A DNA stretch of 34,161 nucleotides from CAZNUM01 sp964539305 (GTDB taxonomy: Bacteria; Fidelibacterota; Marinisomatia; Marinisomatales; TCS55), in the NCBI GenBank assembly GCA_964539305.1, contig CAZIIM010000021.1, positions 1-34,161 on the forward strand, written 5' to 3'. A model generated the notes under the pieces. It saw only the letters and a program-made list of their open reading frames with translations. It had not been told where the DNA came from and ran no database searches. Positions within the stretch are counted from its first letter, which is position 1; each line of letters starts with the position of its first letter. This document shows, one piece after another, positions 1-8,375 of this stretch. The position numbers and the translations under genes are program-made.

Positions 1-1723
1 AATTGATCTCCGGGATCAAAATCTGCTTAAACCGCACCAGGATTTCACCCAGGTCCTTGGGGAAAGGATTGATCCACCGGAGATGGACATGGCTTACCTG
101 TTTCCCATCTGCCTGTAGCTGCTCGACGGCTGACCGGCAGGTCCCTTTAGTCCCCCCCCAGCTCAGAATCAGTAATTCACCAGCCTTATCGCCAAGAATC
201 TTTGTGGGAGGAATGTCCGCCACCACATTGGCCACCTTCTGGGCACGGGTCATGACCATGTGGTGGTGATTGTCGGGATCATAACTCACGTTTCCGGTCA
301 CATCTTCTTTTTCCAGTCCACCAATCCGGTGTTCCAGACCCGGTGTCCCGGGGATACCCCAGGGGCGGGCCAGCGTCTTTTGATTCCTTAAATAGGGGAG
401 AAAATGCTCCGCCTCTTTTTGGTCGGCACGATCTGCAAATTTTACTTCAACGGGCGGGAGTGACTCCACATCCGGGATTGGCCAGGGCTCCGAACCGTTT
501 GCCAGGTAGCCATCGGTCAGCACCATTACCGGTGTCATGTATTTAATGGCAATGCGGCAGGCTTCAAAAGCAGTGTAGAAACAGTCTCCGGGCGTGGCTG
601 CTGCAAGGATGGGTAGAGGTGCTTCGCCACTCCGACCGAACATGGCCTGGAGCAGATCCGACTGTTCTGTCTTGGTGGGCAAACCGGTACTGGGTCCACC
701 GCGCTGCACATTGACGATCACCAGGGGTAATTCCGCGATCACCGCCAGTCCCATGGCCTCCGACTTTAACGCAACCCCGGGTCCGGAGGTGGCTGTCACG
801 CTCAAGTCCCCGGCAAAGGAAGCACCAATCGCCGAGGTAATGCCTGCGATTTCATCTTCCGCCTGAAATGTTTTTACTCCAAAATTTTTCCACGATGACA
901 ATAAATGCAGAATATCGCTGGCGGGCGTAATGGGATACCCGCCGAAAAAGAGTTCCAATCCTGCTTTTTCCGCCGCCGTAACCAACCCCAAAGCCAGAGC
1001 CTGGTTCCCGTTAATGTTCCGGTAGGTTCCTGCCGGGAGGGAAGCCTTCGCCACCTTGTAGCGGGTGGTAAAAATTTCAGTGGTGTCACCGTAATGGTAC
1101 CCGGTATCCAGCGCCAGCAGATTTGCTTCAACCAATTCCGGTCGCTTGGCAAATTTGATTTTCAGCCATTTCTTAGTAGGTTCCAAAGAGCGGTCATAAA
1201 TCCAGAACAACAGGCCTAAGGCAAAGAAATTCTTGGTCCGTTCCACCGTCTTTGGAGGCAGTTTCAGATGCTTGCAGGCATTGGCCACCAGTGTACTCAT
1301 TTCAATCCGGTAAACCGTGAACCGTTCATCCAGATCATCCCCATCCAGGGGATTGGTTTCATATCCCGCCAGGGCCAGGTTTTTCCGGGTGAAAGCGTTA
1401 CTGTTTACGATCAGAATGCCTCCCCGCTGAAGATCCTTTTCATGGACTTTCAGGGCCGCCGGATTCATGGCCACCAGCACGTCCGGACGGTCGCCGGGGG
1501 TGTGGATATCCTTGGAACTAAAGTGAATCTGAAAAGCACTGACACCGGCCAGGGAACCGGCAGGAGCCCGGATTTCCGCCGGATAATCGGGTAAGGTACT
1601 TAAATCATTGCCGAATATTGCTGTCGTCTCTGTAAATCGTCCTCCGGTGAGCTGCATTCCGTCGCCTGAATCGCCGGCAAAACGGATGACAACTTCTTCC
1701 ACCTGCTGTGTTGTTTTATTCAT
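1..1723 (-). CDS. korA: 2-oxoglutarate:ferredoxin oxidoreductase alpha subunit, gamma-alpha fused type (3' end off the window)
   Basis: The minus strand stays open from ATG at 1723 to base 1 (574 codons, no stop), so this is the 5' part of a gene cut by the window edge. The start reads MNKTTQQVEEVVIRFAGDSG, the gamma-domain opening in which the gamma half precedes the pyrimidine-binding alpha half. The alpha half begins near residue 245 with NGNQALALGL and GGYPITPASD, followed by ATSGPGVALKSEAMGL and VQRGGPSTGLPTKTEQ, all typical of KorA/2-oxoacid:acceptor oxidoreductase alpha chains. The family makes succinyl-CoA, CO2 and reduced ferredoxin from 2-oxoglutarate, with a separate TPP-binding beta subunit (KorB) expected just beyond the left edge. 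Family alpha chains are about 600 residues, so little is missing. Pyruvate or another 2-oxoacid as substrate cannot be excluded from this subunit. Confidence 0.9.
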   Translation of the reverse strand, partial: MNKTTQQVEEVVIRFAGDSGDGMQLTGGRFTETTAIFGNDLSTLPDYPAEIRAPAGSLAGVSAFQIHFSSKDIHTPGDRPDVLVAMNPAALKVHEKDLQRGGILIVNSNAFTRKNLALAGYETNPLDGDDLDERFTVYRIEMSTLVANACKHLKLPPKTVERTKNFFALGLLFWIYDRSLEPTKKWLKIKFAKRPELVEANLLALDTGYHYGDTTEIFTTRYKVAKASLPAGTYRNINGNQALALGLVTAAEKAGLELFFGGYPITPASDILHLLSSWKNFGVKTFQAEDEIAGITSAIGASFAGDLSVTATSGPGVALKSEAMGLAVIAELPLVIVNVQRGGPSTGLPTKTEQSDLLQAMFGRSGEAPLPILAAATPGDCFYTAFEACRIAIKYMTPVMVLTDGYLANGSEPWPIPDVESLPPVEVKFADRADQKEAEHFLPYLRNQKTLARPWGIPGTPGLEHRIGGLEKEDVTGNVSYDPDNHHHMVMTRAQKVANVVADIPPTKILGDKAGELLILSWGGTKGTCRSAVEQLQADGKQVSHVHLRWINPFPKDLGEILVRFKQILIPEIN

Positions 1724-2013
1724 CGTTTGTCTCTAATTGGTATGAGTGCTGAATATACAAATACACGTCATATCTGTGGTTTGATAAGTGGTAATATGTT
1801 GATTGCGAAAAAGTTTCAATGAATCCTTCCCGGCCAAAAGCCGATCTTAAATTTACCAAGCCCTTCTGTCTCAAATCAATCTATTGTGGAGGAAAACCAG
1901 CGTATTCCTAAAATAAAACTGTGCCTCCACCGGCGGACGGGTCCCAAACAGGGTCTTCCTCCCCTCCTACGGCCAGCATTGCAGGTTATGAAATCTATCA
2001 GTAAACTCTAATA
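1724..2013. other. Divergent intergenic region between korA and an unknown gene
   Basis: This 290-base spacer must hold the promoters for korA (leftward) and for the gene at 2014 (rightward). I found no convincing -35/-10 pair. A 7-base inverted repeat (GTGGAGG, CCTCCAC) about 35 bases apart is visible near 1885-1935, too weak to name. Short open frames here lack ribosome binding sites. Confidence 0.4.
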
Positions 2014-2826
2014 ATGGGTTTCCAGATCGATAGCGAAGATCCTCGGCAATTATCCTTTTTCCCGGAATTGGAAGAACACGCTTCCCTTCCCTCCCTTTCC
2101 ACCCTGCCGGAGTTCGACCGTGCATTAAGTAACCTGATCAAAATGAGCGATCTGGGGGCCTTTATTCAGTTACACATTCAGGGACTGGAAAAAGGGTTTA
2201 GTCTGAACCTGCGGGAAATGAACATTCCAGAGGATTTTTTAAAACTGCCGCCCAATTACTCCACCCTTAATATTCACCTCTTTCCCATCGAAATCCGGCA
2301 CCAGTTGAAAAAATTTACCTACGACATTAAAGCTTTCTTCAACCGGAAAAATTCGTTCCGGACTTCCTTTGGCTATTTTCTCTTCCGTTCCCATTTCAGC
2401 CAATGGAAACAGTTTATCGAGCATCAACGTCAGGTCATTATTGATTATCTTTCGGATACATTGGGCCGCGGAAAATACGGTCAACTTTTCCTGAACCAGC
2501 TTAGAACAGGAAACGACCATTTCAAGTCCCTGGCCGATATCACAGCACCGTGGGAATTTCGCGAGACGATCCTGCTGAAAGATGTTGAAGCCACCCGACG
2601 TCAAATTGGTGAAGAAGGTTTAACCCTCCATACCCTGAAGCCGACCGACATTGATTTCCCCTTCCTCTCCCTGATCCTGCGGACTCAGCACATTCCCCTG
2701 GTCCTTCACCAGTACCTTCAGCAGATACAGATCCATTTTGTCTTTAAAACGATCCATCTGGAATACCTTTCCGATATCAACATCAACACCATCGAAGACA
2801 TCCGCCAGTTGACCGATCGCCTCTAG
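2014..2826 (+). CDS. Conserved-looking hypothetical protein, 270 aa
   Basis: I do not recognise this family. The protein is soluble, with no signal peptide or membrane segment, and rich in Phe, Leu, Gln and His. It looks mostly helical, with amphipathic stretches such as QLKKFTYDIKAFF and SQWKQFIEHQRQVIIDYL, and no metal-binding Cys cluster. The start at 2014 has no clear Shine-Dalgarno sequence; a second Met at residue 44 (MSDLGAF) is an alternative. The frame is the only long one on the plus strand here, and its base use resembles its neighbours. It ends 60 bases before selD in the same direction, so the two may be co-transcribed, but that gives only weak functional guidance. Confidence 0.65.
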   Translation: MGFQIDSEDPRQLSFFPELEEHASLPSLSTLPEFDRALSNLIKMSDLGAFIQLHIQGLEKGFSLNLREMNIPEDFLKLPPNYSTLNIHLFPIEIRHQLKKFTYDIKAFFNRKNSFRTSFGYFLFRSHFSQWKQFIEHQRQVIIDYLSDTLGRGKYGQLFLNQLRTGNDHFKSLADITAPWEFRETILLKDVEATRRQIGEEGLTLHTLKPTDIDFPFLSLILRTQHIPLVLHQYLQQIQIHFVFKTIHLEYLSDININTIEDIRQLTDRL

Positions 2827-2886
2827 ATCGGAAAATTTTCCCATCATTTATTACTACCGATTACAGCCTTAGCCTAAATTCCACCC

Positions 2887-3939
2887 ATGTCCAAGCAGGA
2901 AAAAATCCGCTTAACAACGCTTTCGCACGGATCCGGGTGAGCCTGTAAAATCGGTCCGAAGGATCTGGCCCAGGTACTGGGTTCTCTGCATTTACCCACC
3001 AGCGAGCGTGTGGTCATCGGTTTCAATGGTGCCGATGACGCCGCCGCTGTACGTCTGAACGATGGGAAGCTTCTGCTTCAAACCGTTGATTTTTTCACCC
3101 CCATTGTAGATGACCCCTACCTTTTTGGTCAAATCGCGGCTGCCAACTCCCTCTCGGACATTTATGCCATGGGGGGGACTCCCCTGTTCGCTCTGAATAT
3201 CGTTGCCTTCCCCATTCACGATCTACCAAAAGATATTCTGGTCAAAATTCTTCAAGGTGGTGCTGACAAGGCCCATGAAGCCCACATCCCCATTGTCGGG
3301 GGCCACAGTATTGATGACAAGGAACCCAAATACGGTCTGGTTGTCAGCGGAGAAATTGAAGAAGAAAACTTAATTACCAATGCAGGCGCCCAACCGGGGG
3401 ACCGGTTAATTCTGACTAAACCCCTGGGGACTGGCATTATTGCCACCGCCATTAAACGGGGTCGGGCACCTGAGGAATCGGTCCAGGCCGCGACCCGAAC
3501 CATGACCACTCTGAATGCCCTGGCGTCTACCCTTATGCAACAGATCGGGGTTCACGCTGCAACGGATATCACCGGATTTGGTCTGCCGGGTCATCTACTG
3601 GAATTAGCACGGGCCAGTGATGTGGGAGCCGAAATTCATTTCAGCCAGTTGCAATTTCTCCCCGGGGTGGAAAAACTGGCACGGGATGGGGTCATCCCCG
3701 GCGGTACAAAGCGGAACCTGGAATACATTCGCCCCCACCTCCAAGTAAAGGATGCACTGGACGAGATTCATCTGACCATGCTGGCCGATGCTCAAACCTC
3801 CGGCGGTCTTCTGATGGCCCTGCCCCCGAAGCATTCAAACCGCTTTCTATCCGAGTTTAACCAACAATCGGAAATCCAGGCCTTTGAGATTGGTCAAATC
3901 ATTCCAAAACAGGAAAAAACCATCGAAATAAAACAGTAA
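2887..3939 (+). CDS. selD: Selenide, water dikinase with selenocysteine at the catalytic position (in-frame UGA at 2938-2940)
   Basis: SelD makes selenophosphate from selenide and ATP, the selenium donor for selenocysteine tRNA and for selenouridine. The uninterrupted frame starts only at 3010, but conserved SelD sequence continues upstream in frame to ATG 2887. The N-terminus reads IRLTTLSHGSG, then UGA (codon 18), then ACKIGPKDLAQ. This aligns with E. coli SelD SHGAGCGCK, where the UGA sits at catalytic Cys17 and Lys21 matches catalytic Lys20. Downstream are the ATP-binding DDAAAV motif, QTVDFFTPIVDDP, AMGGTPLFALNIVAFP, GGHSIDDKEPKYGL and DAQTSGGLL. Total length is 350 residues, normal for the family, so this is recoding rather than a frameshift or pseudogene. 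No strong ribosome binding site is seen before 2887. Genomes with a Sec-type SelD usually encode SelA, SelB and tRNA-Sec, none of which is in this window. Confidence 0.95.
2938..2975 (+). promoter_or_regulatory. Candidate bacterial SECIS element for selD
   Basis: The bases just after the UGA can fold. An apical stem GGTCC (2953-2957) pairs with GGATC (2961-2965, one G-U) around loop GAA, and a lower stem GCCTG (2941-2945) pairs with CAGGT (2971-2975), with an internal loop between. Bacterial SECIS elements lie directly 3' of the UGA with an apical hairpin at about this distance, where SelB binds. Bacterial SECIS sequence varies, so the fold is plausible rather than proven. Confidence 0.45.
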
Positions 3940-3962
3940 TACGATAAAAATAGTCCTATTTA

Positions 3963-4011
3963 TTCCTTGTCCTGTAGAACCCCTTTAGAGTAACTTCTTT
4001 CAAGACAGGAA
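3963..4011 (+). promoter_or_regulatory. Possible promoter and operator of the suf operon
   Basis: Between selD and the Rrf2 gene there is a fair -35 TTGTCC (3967-3972) and, 18 bases later, a poor -10 TAACTT (3991-3996). An imperfect inverted repeat brackets it: TTCCTTGTC (3963-3971) and GACAGGAA (4004-4011). The second arm contains the AGGA ribosome-binding bases of the regulator gene. Autoregulation is usual for IscR/SufR-type genes, which makes this a reasonable operator candidate, but the match is weak. Confidence 0.3.
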
Positions 4012-4019
4012 TCCATTTT

Positions 4020-4445
4020 ATGTTAAAGCTAACCCGAAAAGTAGAATACGCCCTGATTGCGCTTCGCCATATGCAGTTACAGGGCAATACGGTAGTAACC
4101 AGCACAAAAGAAATCGCTGAACTCTACGGTATCCCCCAGCAATTGCTGGCTAAAACGTTGCAGAAACTGGCCCGGAACGCCATCATTGAACCCACACAGG
4201 GCCCCGCCGGTGGATATAAAATCAAGGCGGACTTGAATACTATCAGTTTAAAAGATTTTTTCGAAGCGCTGGAAGGACCCTTAGGACTAATGGACTGTTA
4301 CTTTGATTCTGAATGCGGTCAGCTTTCCGCCTGCAATATTCGATCCCCCATTCAGCGGATTAATGACCAGTTAAGGACCATGTTCACCAACATGACCGTT
4401 CAGCAGGTGACGGCCACACCCACTGACCCATTCCAGGGGGACTAA
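4020..4445 (+). CDS. Rrf2-family Fe-S-sensing transcriptional regulator (IscR/SufR-like)
   Basis: This 141-residue protein is a typical Rrf2 regulator: an N-terminal winged helix (LTRKVEYALIALRHM, then EIAELYGIPQQLLAKTLQKL and the wing GPAGGYKI) followed by a dimerisation helix and a cysteine cluster. Cys93, Cys99 and Cys105 are spaced C-x5-C-x5-C, the same as Cys92/98/104 of E. coli IscR, which bind a 2Fe-2S cluster. The IscR His107 ligand in the LTH context is not conserved here (CNIRS), so the fourth ligand must differ. It is the first gene of the suf operon and ends 57 bases before sufA, so it most likely senses cluster supply and controls this operon, probably as a repressor. It could be called iscR or sufR; I leave the symbol open. 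Confidence 0.9.
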   Translation: MLKLTRKVEYALIALRHMQLQGNTVVTSTKEIAELYGIPQQLLAKTLQKLARNAIIEPTQGPAGGYKIKADLNTISLKDFFEALEGPLGLMDCYFDSECGQLSACNIRSPIQRINDQLRTMFTNMTVQQVTATPTDPFQGD

Positions 4446-4502
4446 ACTTCAATATGAAACCAACATTACCTTTCAACCATAATACGTATCCATGGAGGAA
4501 CC

Positions 4503-4862
4503 ATGAATGAAACACAAGTGACTGAAATGATTGAACCCGGCATTACCCTGACGAAAAGGGCGGCCATGCAGATCCAGAATCTGATGGCTGAAGAACAGAA
4601 ATCAGGCTATGCCCTGAGACTGGCCGTGGCAGAAGGTTGCTGCCAGGATTTACAATACGTCATGACCTTTGACAATCAACCCACGGAACACGATAAAGTG
4701 TTCGAGACGGAAGGACTGCAGGTCTACTGTGACCCCAACAGCTACCTTTACCTAAAAGGATCCAAAATCGACCTGTCCGAGAATCCGGAATCCAGTGGTT
4801 TCAAGATCTCAAATCCGAATGCCCGTCATTCCTGTGGATGTGGAAATAGTTTTTCCACTTGA
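4503..4862 (+). CDS. sufA: A-type Fe-S carrier / assembly protein (SufA/IscA/ErpA family)
   Basis: The 119-residue HesB-like protein starts with a good ribosome binding site (GGAGG at 4494-4498). The conserved core is present: ITLTKRAAMQIQNLM, then RLAVAEGCC (Cys46/Cys47 in place of the usual GGCSG), and the C-terminal NPNARHSCGCGNSF with Cys111 and Cys113. These three cysteine positions hold the transient Fe-S cluster in A-type carriers, which take clusters from the SufBCD scaffold and deliver them to apo-enzymes. The change from GGCSG to EGCCQ around the first cysteine is mildly unusual. The gene sits between the regulator and sufB, with only 6 bases before sufB. Confidence 0.93.
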   Translation: MNETQVTEMIEPGITLTKRAAMQIQNLMAEEQKSGYALRLAVAEGCCQDLQYVMTFDNQPTEHDKVFETEGLQVYCDPNSYLYLKGSKIDLSENPESSGFKISNPNARHSCGCGNSFST

Positions 4863-4868
4863 TTCTGA

Positions 4869-6317
4869 ATGACTAAAAACCAGCAGATTCTCGATCAGGC
4901 GATTGATCAGGAATATCAATACGGTTTTGTAACCGATATTGAGCAGGACACTTTTCTACCTGGCTTAAATGAAGAGGTGGTGGCCCTCATTTCGGAAAAG
5001 AAAGGGGAACCCTCCTGGCTTCGGGACTGGCGGCTGAAAGCGTATCGGAAATGGATGGCCATGACCGAACCAAAGTGGGCAAAGGTTCACTACCCGCCCA
5101 TTGATTATCAGGCTATCAGCTATTTTTCTGCTCCCAAACAAACCAAAAAGCTCAACAGTCTGGATGAAACGGATCCTGAACTGCTGCGTACGTATGAAAA
5201 ACTGGGCATCCCCCTGGAGGAGCAGAAAATCCTCGCCGGTGTGGCGGTGGACGCCGTTTTTGACAGCGTCTCGGTGACCACCACCTTTAAAAAAGAGCTG
5301 GAGCGGGTCGGTGTCATTTTCAGTTCCTTTTCAGAAGCGGTTCATCATCATCCGGATCTTGTCCGTCGCTACCTGGGATCGGTCGTTCCGGCCACGGACA
5401 ACTTCTTCGCCGCCTTGAATGCCGCCGTTTTCAGCGATGGCAGTTTCGTGTACATCCCGAAAGGAGTTCGCTGCCCCATGGAACTTTCCACCTATTTCCG
5501 GATCAATGCCGCCAATACGGGTCAATTTGAGCGAACCCTAATTATTGCCGATGAAGACAGTTACGTCAGTTATCTGGAGGGGTGCACCGCTCCCATCCGG
5601 GATGAAAACCAGCTCCATGCTGCCGTGGTGGAACTGATTGCCCACCGGAACGCCCAGATTAAATATTCCACCGTCCAGAACTGGTACCCCGGGGACCCCA
5701 AGACCGGAAAAGGAGGCATTTACAATTTTGTCACCAAACGGGGAACCTGCCTGGGAGATCATTCCAAAATCTCCTGGACTCAGGTTGAAACCGGTTCAGC
5801 CATCACCTGGAAATACCCCAGCTGCATTCTGAGAGGGGATAATTCAATCGGTGAATTCTACTCCGTGGCCCTTACCAATCATTTCCAGCAGGCTGACACA
5901 GGAACAAAGATGATTCACCTGGGAAAAAATACCCGCAGTACCATCATTTCCAAAGGAATCTCTGCCGGCAAGAGCCAGAATACTTACCGGGGAGGTGTCA
6001 AGATCATGCCCCGGGCCCAGAATGCCCGGAATTACTCCCAGTGCGATTCTCTTCTGATCGGGGATCAGTGCGGCGCCCACACGTTCCCTTATATTGACGT
6101 GCGAAACGCCACGGCACAAATGGAACACGAAGCCTCCACCTCCAAGATCGGAGAAGATCAGCTCTTTTATTGCAACCAACGGGGGATTTCAGCCGAAGAT
6201 GCCGTTTCAATGATCGTAAACGGTTTCTGCAAAGAAGTTTTCAACGAATTACCCATGGAATTTGCCCTGGAAGCCCAGAAACTCATGGAAGTCAGCCTGG
6301 AAGGAGCCGTGGGTTAG
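4869..6317 (+). CDS. sufB: Fe-S cluster assembly scaffold protein SufB
   Basis: SufB is the scaffold subunit of SufBC2D, where sulfur from SufS/SufE is assembled into Fe-S clusters. At 482 residues it has normal length. The N-terminus (ILDQAIDQEYQYGF) matches the family and fixes the start at 4869. The core beta-helix region contains YIPKGVRCPMELSTYFRIN, EGCTAP, the KISWTQVETGSAITWKYPSC block and NARNYSQCDSLLIGDQCG. Cys392 lines up with E. coli Cys405, the residue proposed to receive persulfide. The C-terminal GEDQLFYCNQRGISAEDA motif is complete. The gene is 6 bases after sufA and 4 before sufC. Confidence 0.97.
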   Translation: MTKNQQILDQAIDQEYQYGFVTDIEQDTFLPGLNEEVVALISEKKGEPSWLRDWRLKAYRKWMAMTEPKWAKVHYPPIDYQAISYFSAPKQTKKLNSLDETDPELLRTYEKLGIPLEEQKILAGVAVDAVFDSVSVTTTFKKELERVGVIFSSFSEAVHHHPDLVRRYLGSVVPATDNFFAALNAAVFSDGSFVYIPKGVRCPMELSTYFRINAANTGQFERTLIIADEDSYVSYLEGCTAPIRDENQLHAAVVELIAHRNAQIKYSTVQNWYPGDPKTGKGGIYNFVTKRGTCLGDHSKISWTQVETGSAITWKYPSCILRGDNSIGEFYSVALTNHFQQADTGTKMIHLGKNTRSTIISKGISAGKSQNTYRGGVKIMPRAQNARNYSQCDSLLIGDQCGAHTFPYIDVRNATAQMEHEASTSKIGEDQLFYCNQRGISAEDAVSMIVNGFCKEVFNELPMEFALEAQKLMEVSLEGAVG

Positions 6318-6321
6318 AACG

Positions 6322-7098
6322 ATGAATGCATTGAACCACAAACAGCCCTTGCTAATGATCCGGGATCTCCACGTCGCGGTGGAAGGAAACGAAATTTTAA
6401 AGGGAATCAACCTGACAATCAAACCCGGAGAACTGCACGCTATTATGGGCCGGAACGGCTCCGGGAAAAGTACGCTGGCCAATGTTATTGCCGGGCGGGA
6501 ACCGTATGAGATTACGGGCGGTGAAATCCATTACAAAGGAAAGGATATTCGATCTCTGGCTCCGGAGCAACGGGCACTGGAAGGCATTTTCATGTCCTTT
6601 CAATACCCGGTGGTCATCCCGGGCGTGAATAATGCCTATTTTCTCCGAACCGCCTTGAATACCCACCGAAAACATCAGGGTAAAAAAGAATTAAATGCGG
6701 CCGAATTCTTACGGTTAATCCGGGAAAAACTCCAACTGGTTCAGATGGAAGAAACCTACCTGAGCCGGGCGGTCAATGACGGCTTCTCAGGCGGTGAAAA
6801 GAAACGGAATGAAATTCTGCAAATGCTGACCCTGGAACCTACCCTTTCCATTCTGGATGAAACGGACTCGGGACTGGATATCGACGCCCTGAAAATTGTG
6901 GCGGAAGGGGTGAACCAATTTCGAAACCCGGACCGGGCCTTCATTGCCATCACCCATTACAAACGACTCTTGGATTATATGAAGCCTGACTTCATTCACG
7001 TTCTCATCGATGGAAAAATTGTCCTTTCCGGTGGACCGGAACTGGCCTCTGAACTGGAGCAGAGGGGCTACGCCTGGCTGGAGGAAAAACCGCAATGA
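6322..7098 (+). CDS. sufC: Fe-S cluster assembly ATPase SufC
   Basis: This is the ABC-type ATPase of SufBC2D, whose ATP hydrolysis reshapes the SufB-SufD scaffold. ATG 6322, 4 bases after the sufB stop, gives 258 residues, the usual size; an in-frame ATG at 6262 would lie inside sufB and is rejected. Walker A is GRNGSGKS (residues 43-50), followed by the Q-loop FQYPVVIPG, the signature FSGGEKKRNEILQ and the Walker B/D-loop LSILDETDSGLDIDAL typical of SufC. A switch His follows in ITHYKRLLDY. No membrane segment is present. The stop overlaps the start of sufD by 4 bases (ATGA), implying translational coupling. Confidence 0.97.
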   Translation: MNALNHKQPLLMIRDLHVAVEGNEILKGINLTIKPGELHAIMGRNGSGKSTLANVIAGREPYEITGGEIHYKGKDIRSLAPEQRALEGIFMSFQYPVVIPGVNNAYFLRTALNTHRKHQGKKELNAAEFLRLIREKLQLVQMEETYLSRAVNDGFSGGEKKRNEILQMLTLEPTLSILDETDSGLDIDALKIVAEGVNQFRNPDRAFIAITHYKRLLDYMKPDFIHVLIDGKIVLSGGPELASELEQRGYAWLEEKPQ

Positions 7099-8375
7099 CC
7101 CTGTTTCAACCCCAGTTTGAATCCCTCCTGAAATCCCTCCCCTCCCAGGGACCGGAACTGCTGGAATTGCGTCAGCAATCTTTTCGTCGTTTTCAGGAAT
7201 TAGGATTTCCCAATCGCAAATGGGAAGACTGGCAGTTCACAAATTTCACGCCCCTGAAAAAAACGGCCTTTTCTCTGGCAACACCACCGAATAATATTCC
7301 GGATTTTAAAAAGTTAATCCCCTCCCATTACGGGGATCAGTATCTGGTTGTTCTCAATGGTCACTTTCAACCCGCCCTTTCCAAATGGCCCTCCAGTATC
7401 ACGATCCATGACCCGTTATCGGAGCCCCAACTAAACTTCCCTGCGACTCTCGTTCAGGAACACAACCCGTTCAAAGCACTGAATGCTGCCCTCATGACGA
7501 CGAATCTGGTGGTGGACATTCCGGCAGGCACAACGCTGCAACATCCCTTCTACCTCCTGTACGTGACCACTGATTCAAAGAATCCGACAATGAGCCACCC
7601 CCGCGTCCGGCTTACCGTTGGAGCAGATTCCCATGTCACTTTTTACGAGCATTACCTGGGTCGGACCAATCGTCTGTACTGGAATAACCAGGTAACCGAG
7701 ATTGAGGTGGGCAGGGGAGCCGCTCTCCACCATTTTGTCATAATTGAGGAGGGTTCAAAAGCCAACCATATCGCAGCGATTGATTATCATTTGACCCGCG
7801 ACAGTCGTTTGAGTACCTTCCAGTATTCCGTGGGCGGTCATCTGAACCGTACCGATGTCACCCTCTTCATGGCAGGTGAAGGCTCTGAGGGTACCCTGAG
7901 CGGATTAACTTTACTGAAAGATCAGCAACATGCCGATCTCCATGTGGTTGTGGATCATTTAAAACCGCACGGAACCAGTCAACAGACTTTCCGAAATATT
8001 CTCACAGACCATGGTAGTGGTGTCTTCAACGGACGCGTCATTGTGCGGTCTGGAAGTCAAAAGACGGACGCCCGGCAGGGGAATAATAATTTACTCCTGA
8101 GTGATCAGGCCCTGATGCATTCCAATCCCCAGCTGGAAATATATGCCGACGATGTAAAATGCGCCCACGGGTCCAGCAGCGGGCAGCTGGATGAAGAGGC
8201 GCTTTTTTACCTTCAAACCCGGGGTATCAGTAAACCGGAAGCACGGCAGCTGATTGTTCTGGGCTTTGCCAGGGAACTATTTAAAACATTACCGTTAGAC
8301 CGGCACCGGGAGTATTTCGAGGCTCTGTTGGAAGCCTGGTTGGAAACGGTCTATGCATCGAATCGAAAAAAATGA
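7095..8375 (+). CDS. sufD: Fe-S cluster assembly protein SufD
   Basis: SufD is the SufB paralogue that completes the SufBC2D scaffold and is needed for iron entry. At 426 residues it has the family's divergent N-terminal helical part (ELRQQSFRRFQELGFPNRKWEDWQFT, residues about 25-50), a beta-helix core and the conserved C-terminus CAHGSSSGQLDEEALFYL, followed by QTRGISKPEARQLIVLGFA. It is translationally coupled at both ends: its start overlaps sufC and its stop overlaps sufE through ATGA sequences. Confidence 0.95.
   Translation: MTLFQPQFESLLKSLPSQGPELLELRQQSFRRFQELGFPNRKWEDWQFTNFTPLKKTAFSLATPPNNIPDFKKLIPSHYGDQYLVVLNGHFQPALSKWPSSITIHDPLSEPQLNFPATLVQEHNPFKALNAALMTTNLVVDIPAGTTLQHPFYLLYVTTDSKNPTMSHPRVRLTVGADSHVTFYEHYLGRTNRLYWNNQVTEIEVGRGAALHHFVIIEEGSKANHIAAIDYHLTRDSRLSTFQYSVGGHLNRTDVTLFMAGEGSEGTLSGLTLLKDQQHADLHVVVDHLKPHGTSQQTFRNILTDHGSGVFNGRVIVRSGSQKTDARQGNNNLLLSDQALMHSNPQLEIYADDVKCAHGSSSGQLDEEALFYLQTRGISKPEARQLIVLGFARELFKTLPLDRHREYFEALLEAWLETVYASNRKK

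Noticed and set aside
874..1594. Open frames on both strands (874-1152 minus, 905-1219 plus, 1268-1594 plus)
   Set aside because: They lie inside the continuous korA frame on the minus strand (1-1723), which has clear homology.
2830..2841. GGAAAATTTTCC palindrome between the unknown gene and selD
   Set aside because: A short AT-rich palindrome with no loop and no T-tract; it cannot be told from chance.
3010..3939. selD starting at 3010 as a truncated gene
   Set aside because: It would lack the catalytic Cys/Sec and Lys; the upstream in-frame sequence aligns with SelD through the UGA.
6262..6321. Upstream in-frame start for sufC
   Set aside because: It lies within sufB, and the protein from 6322 already has normal SufC length and N-terminus.
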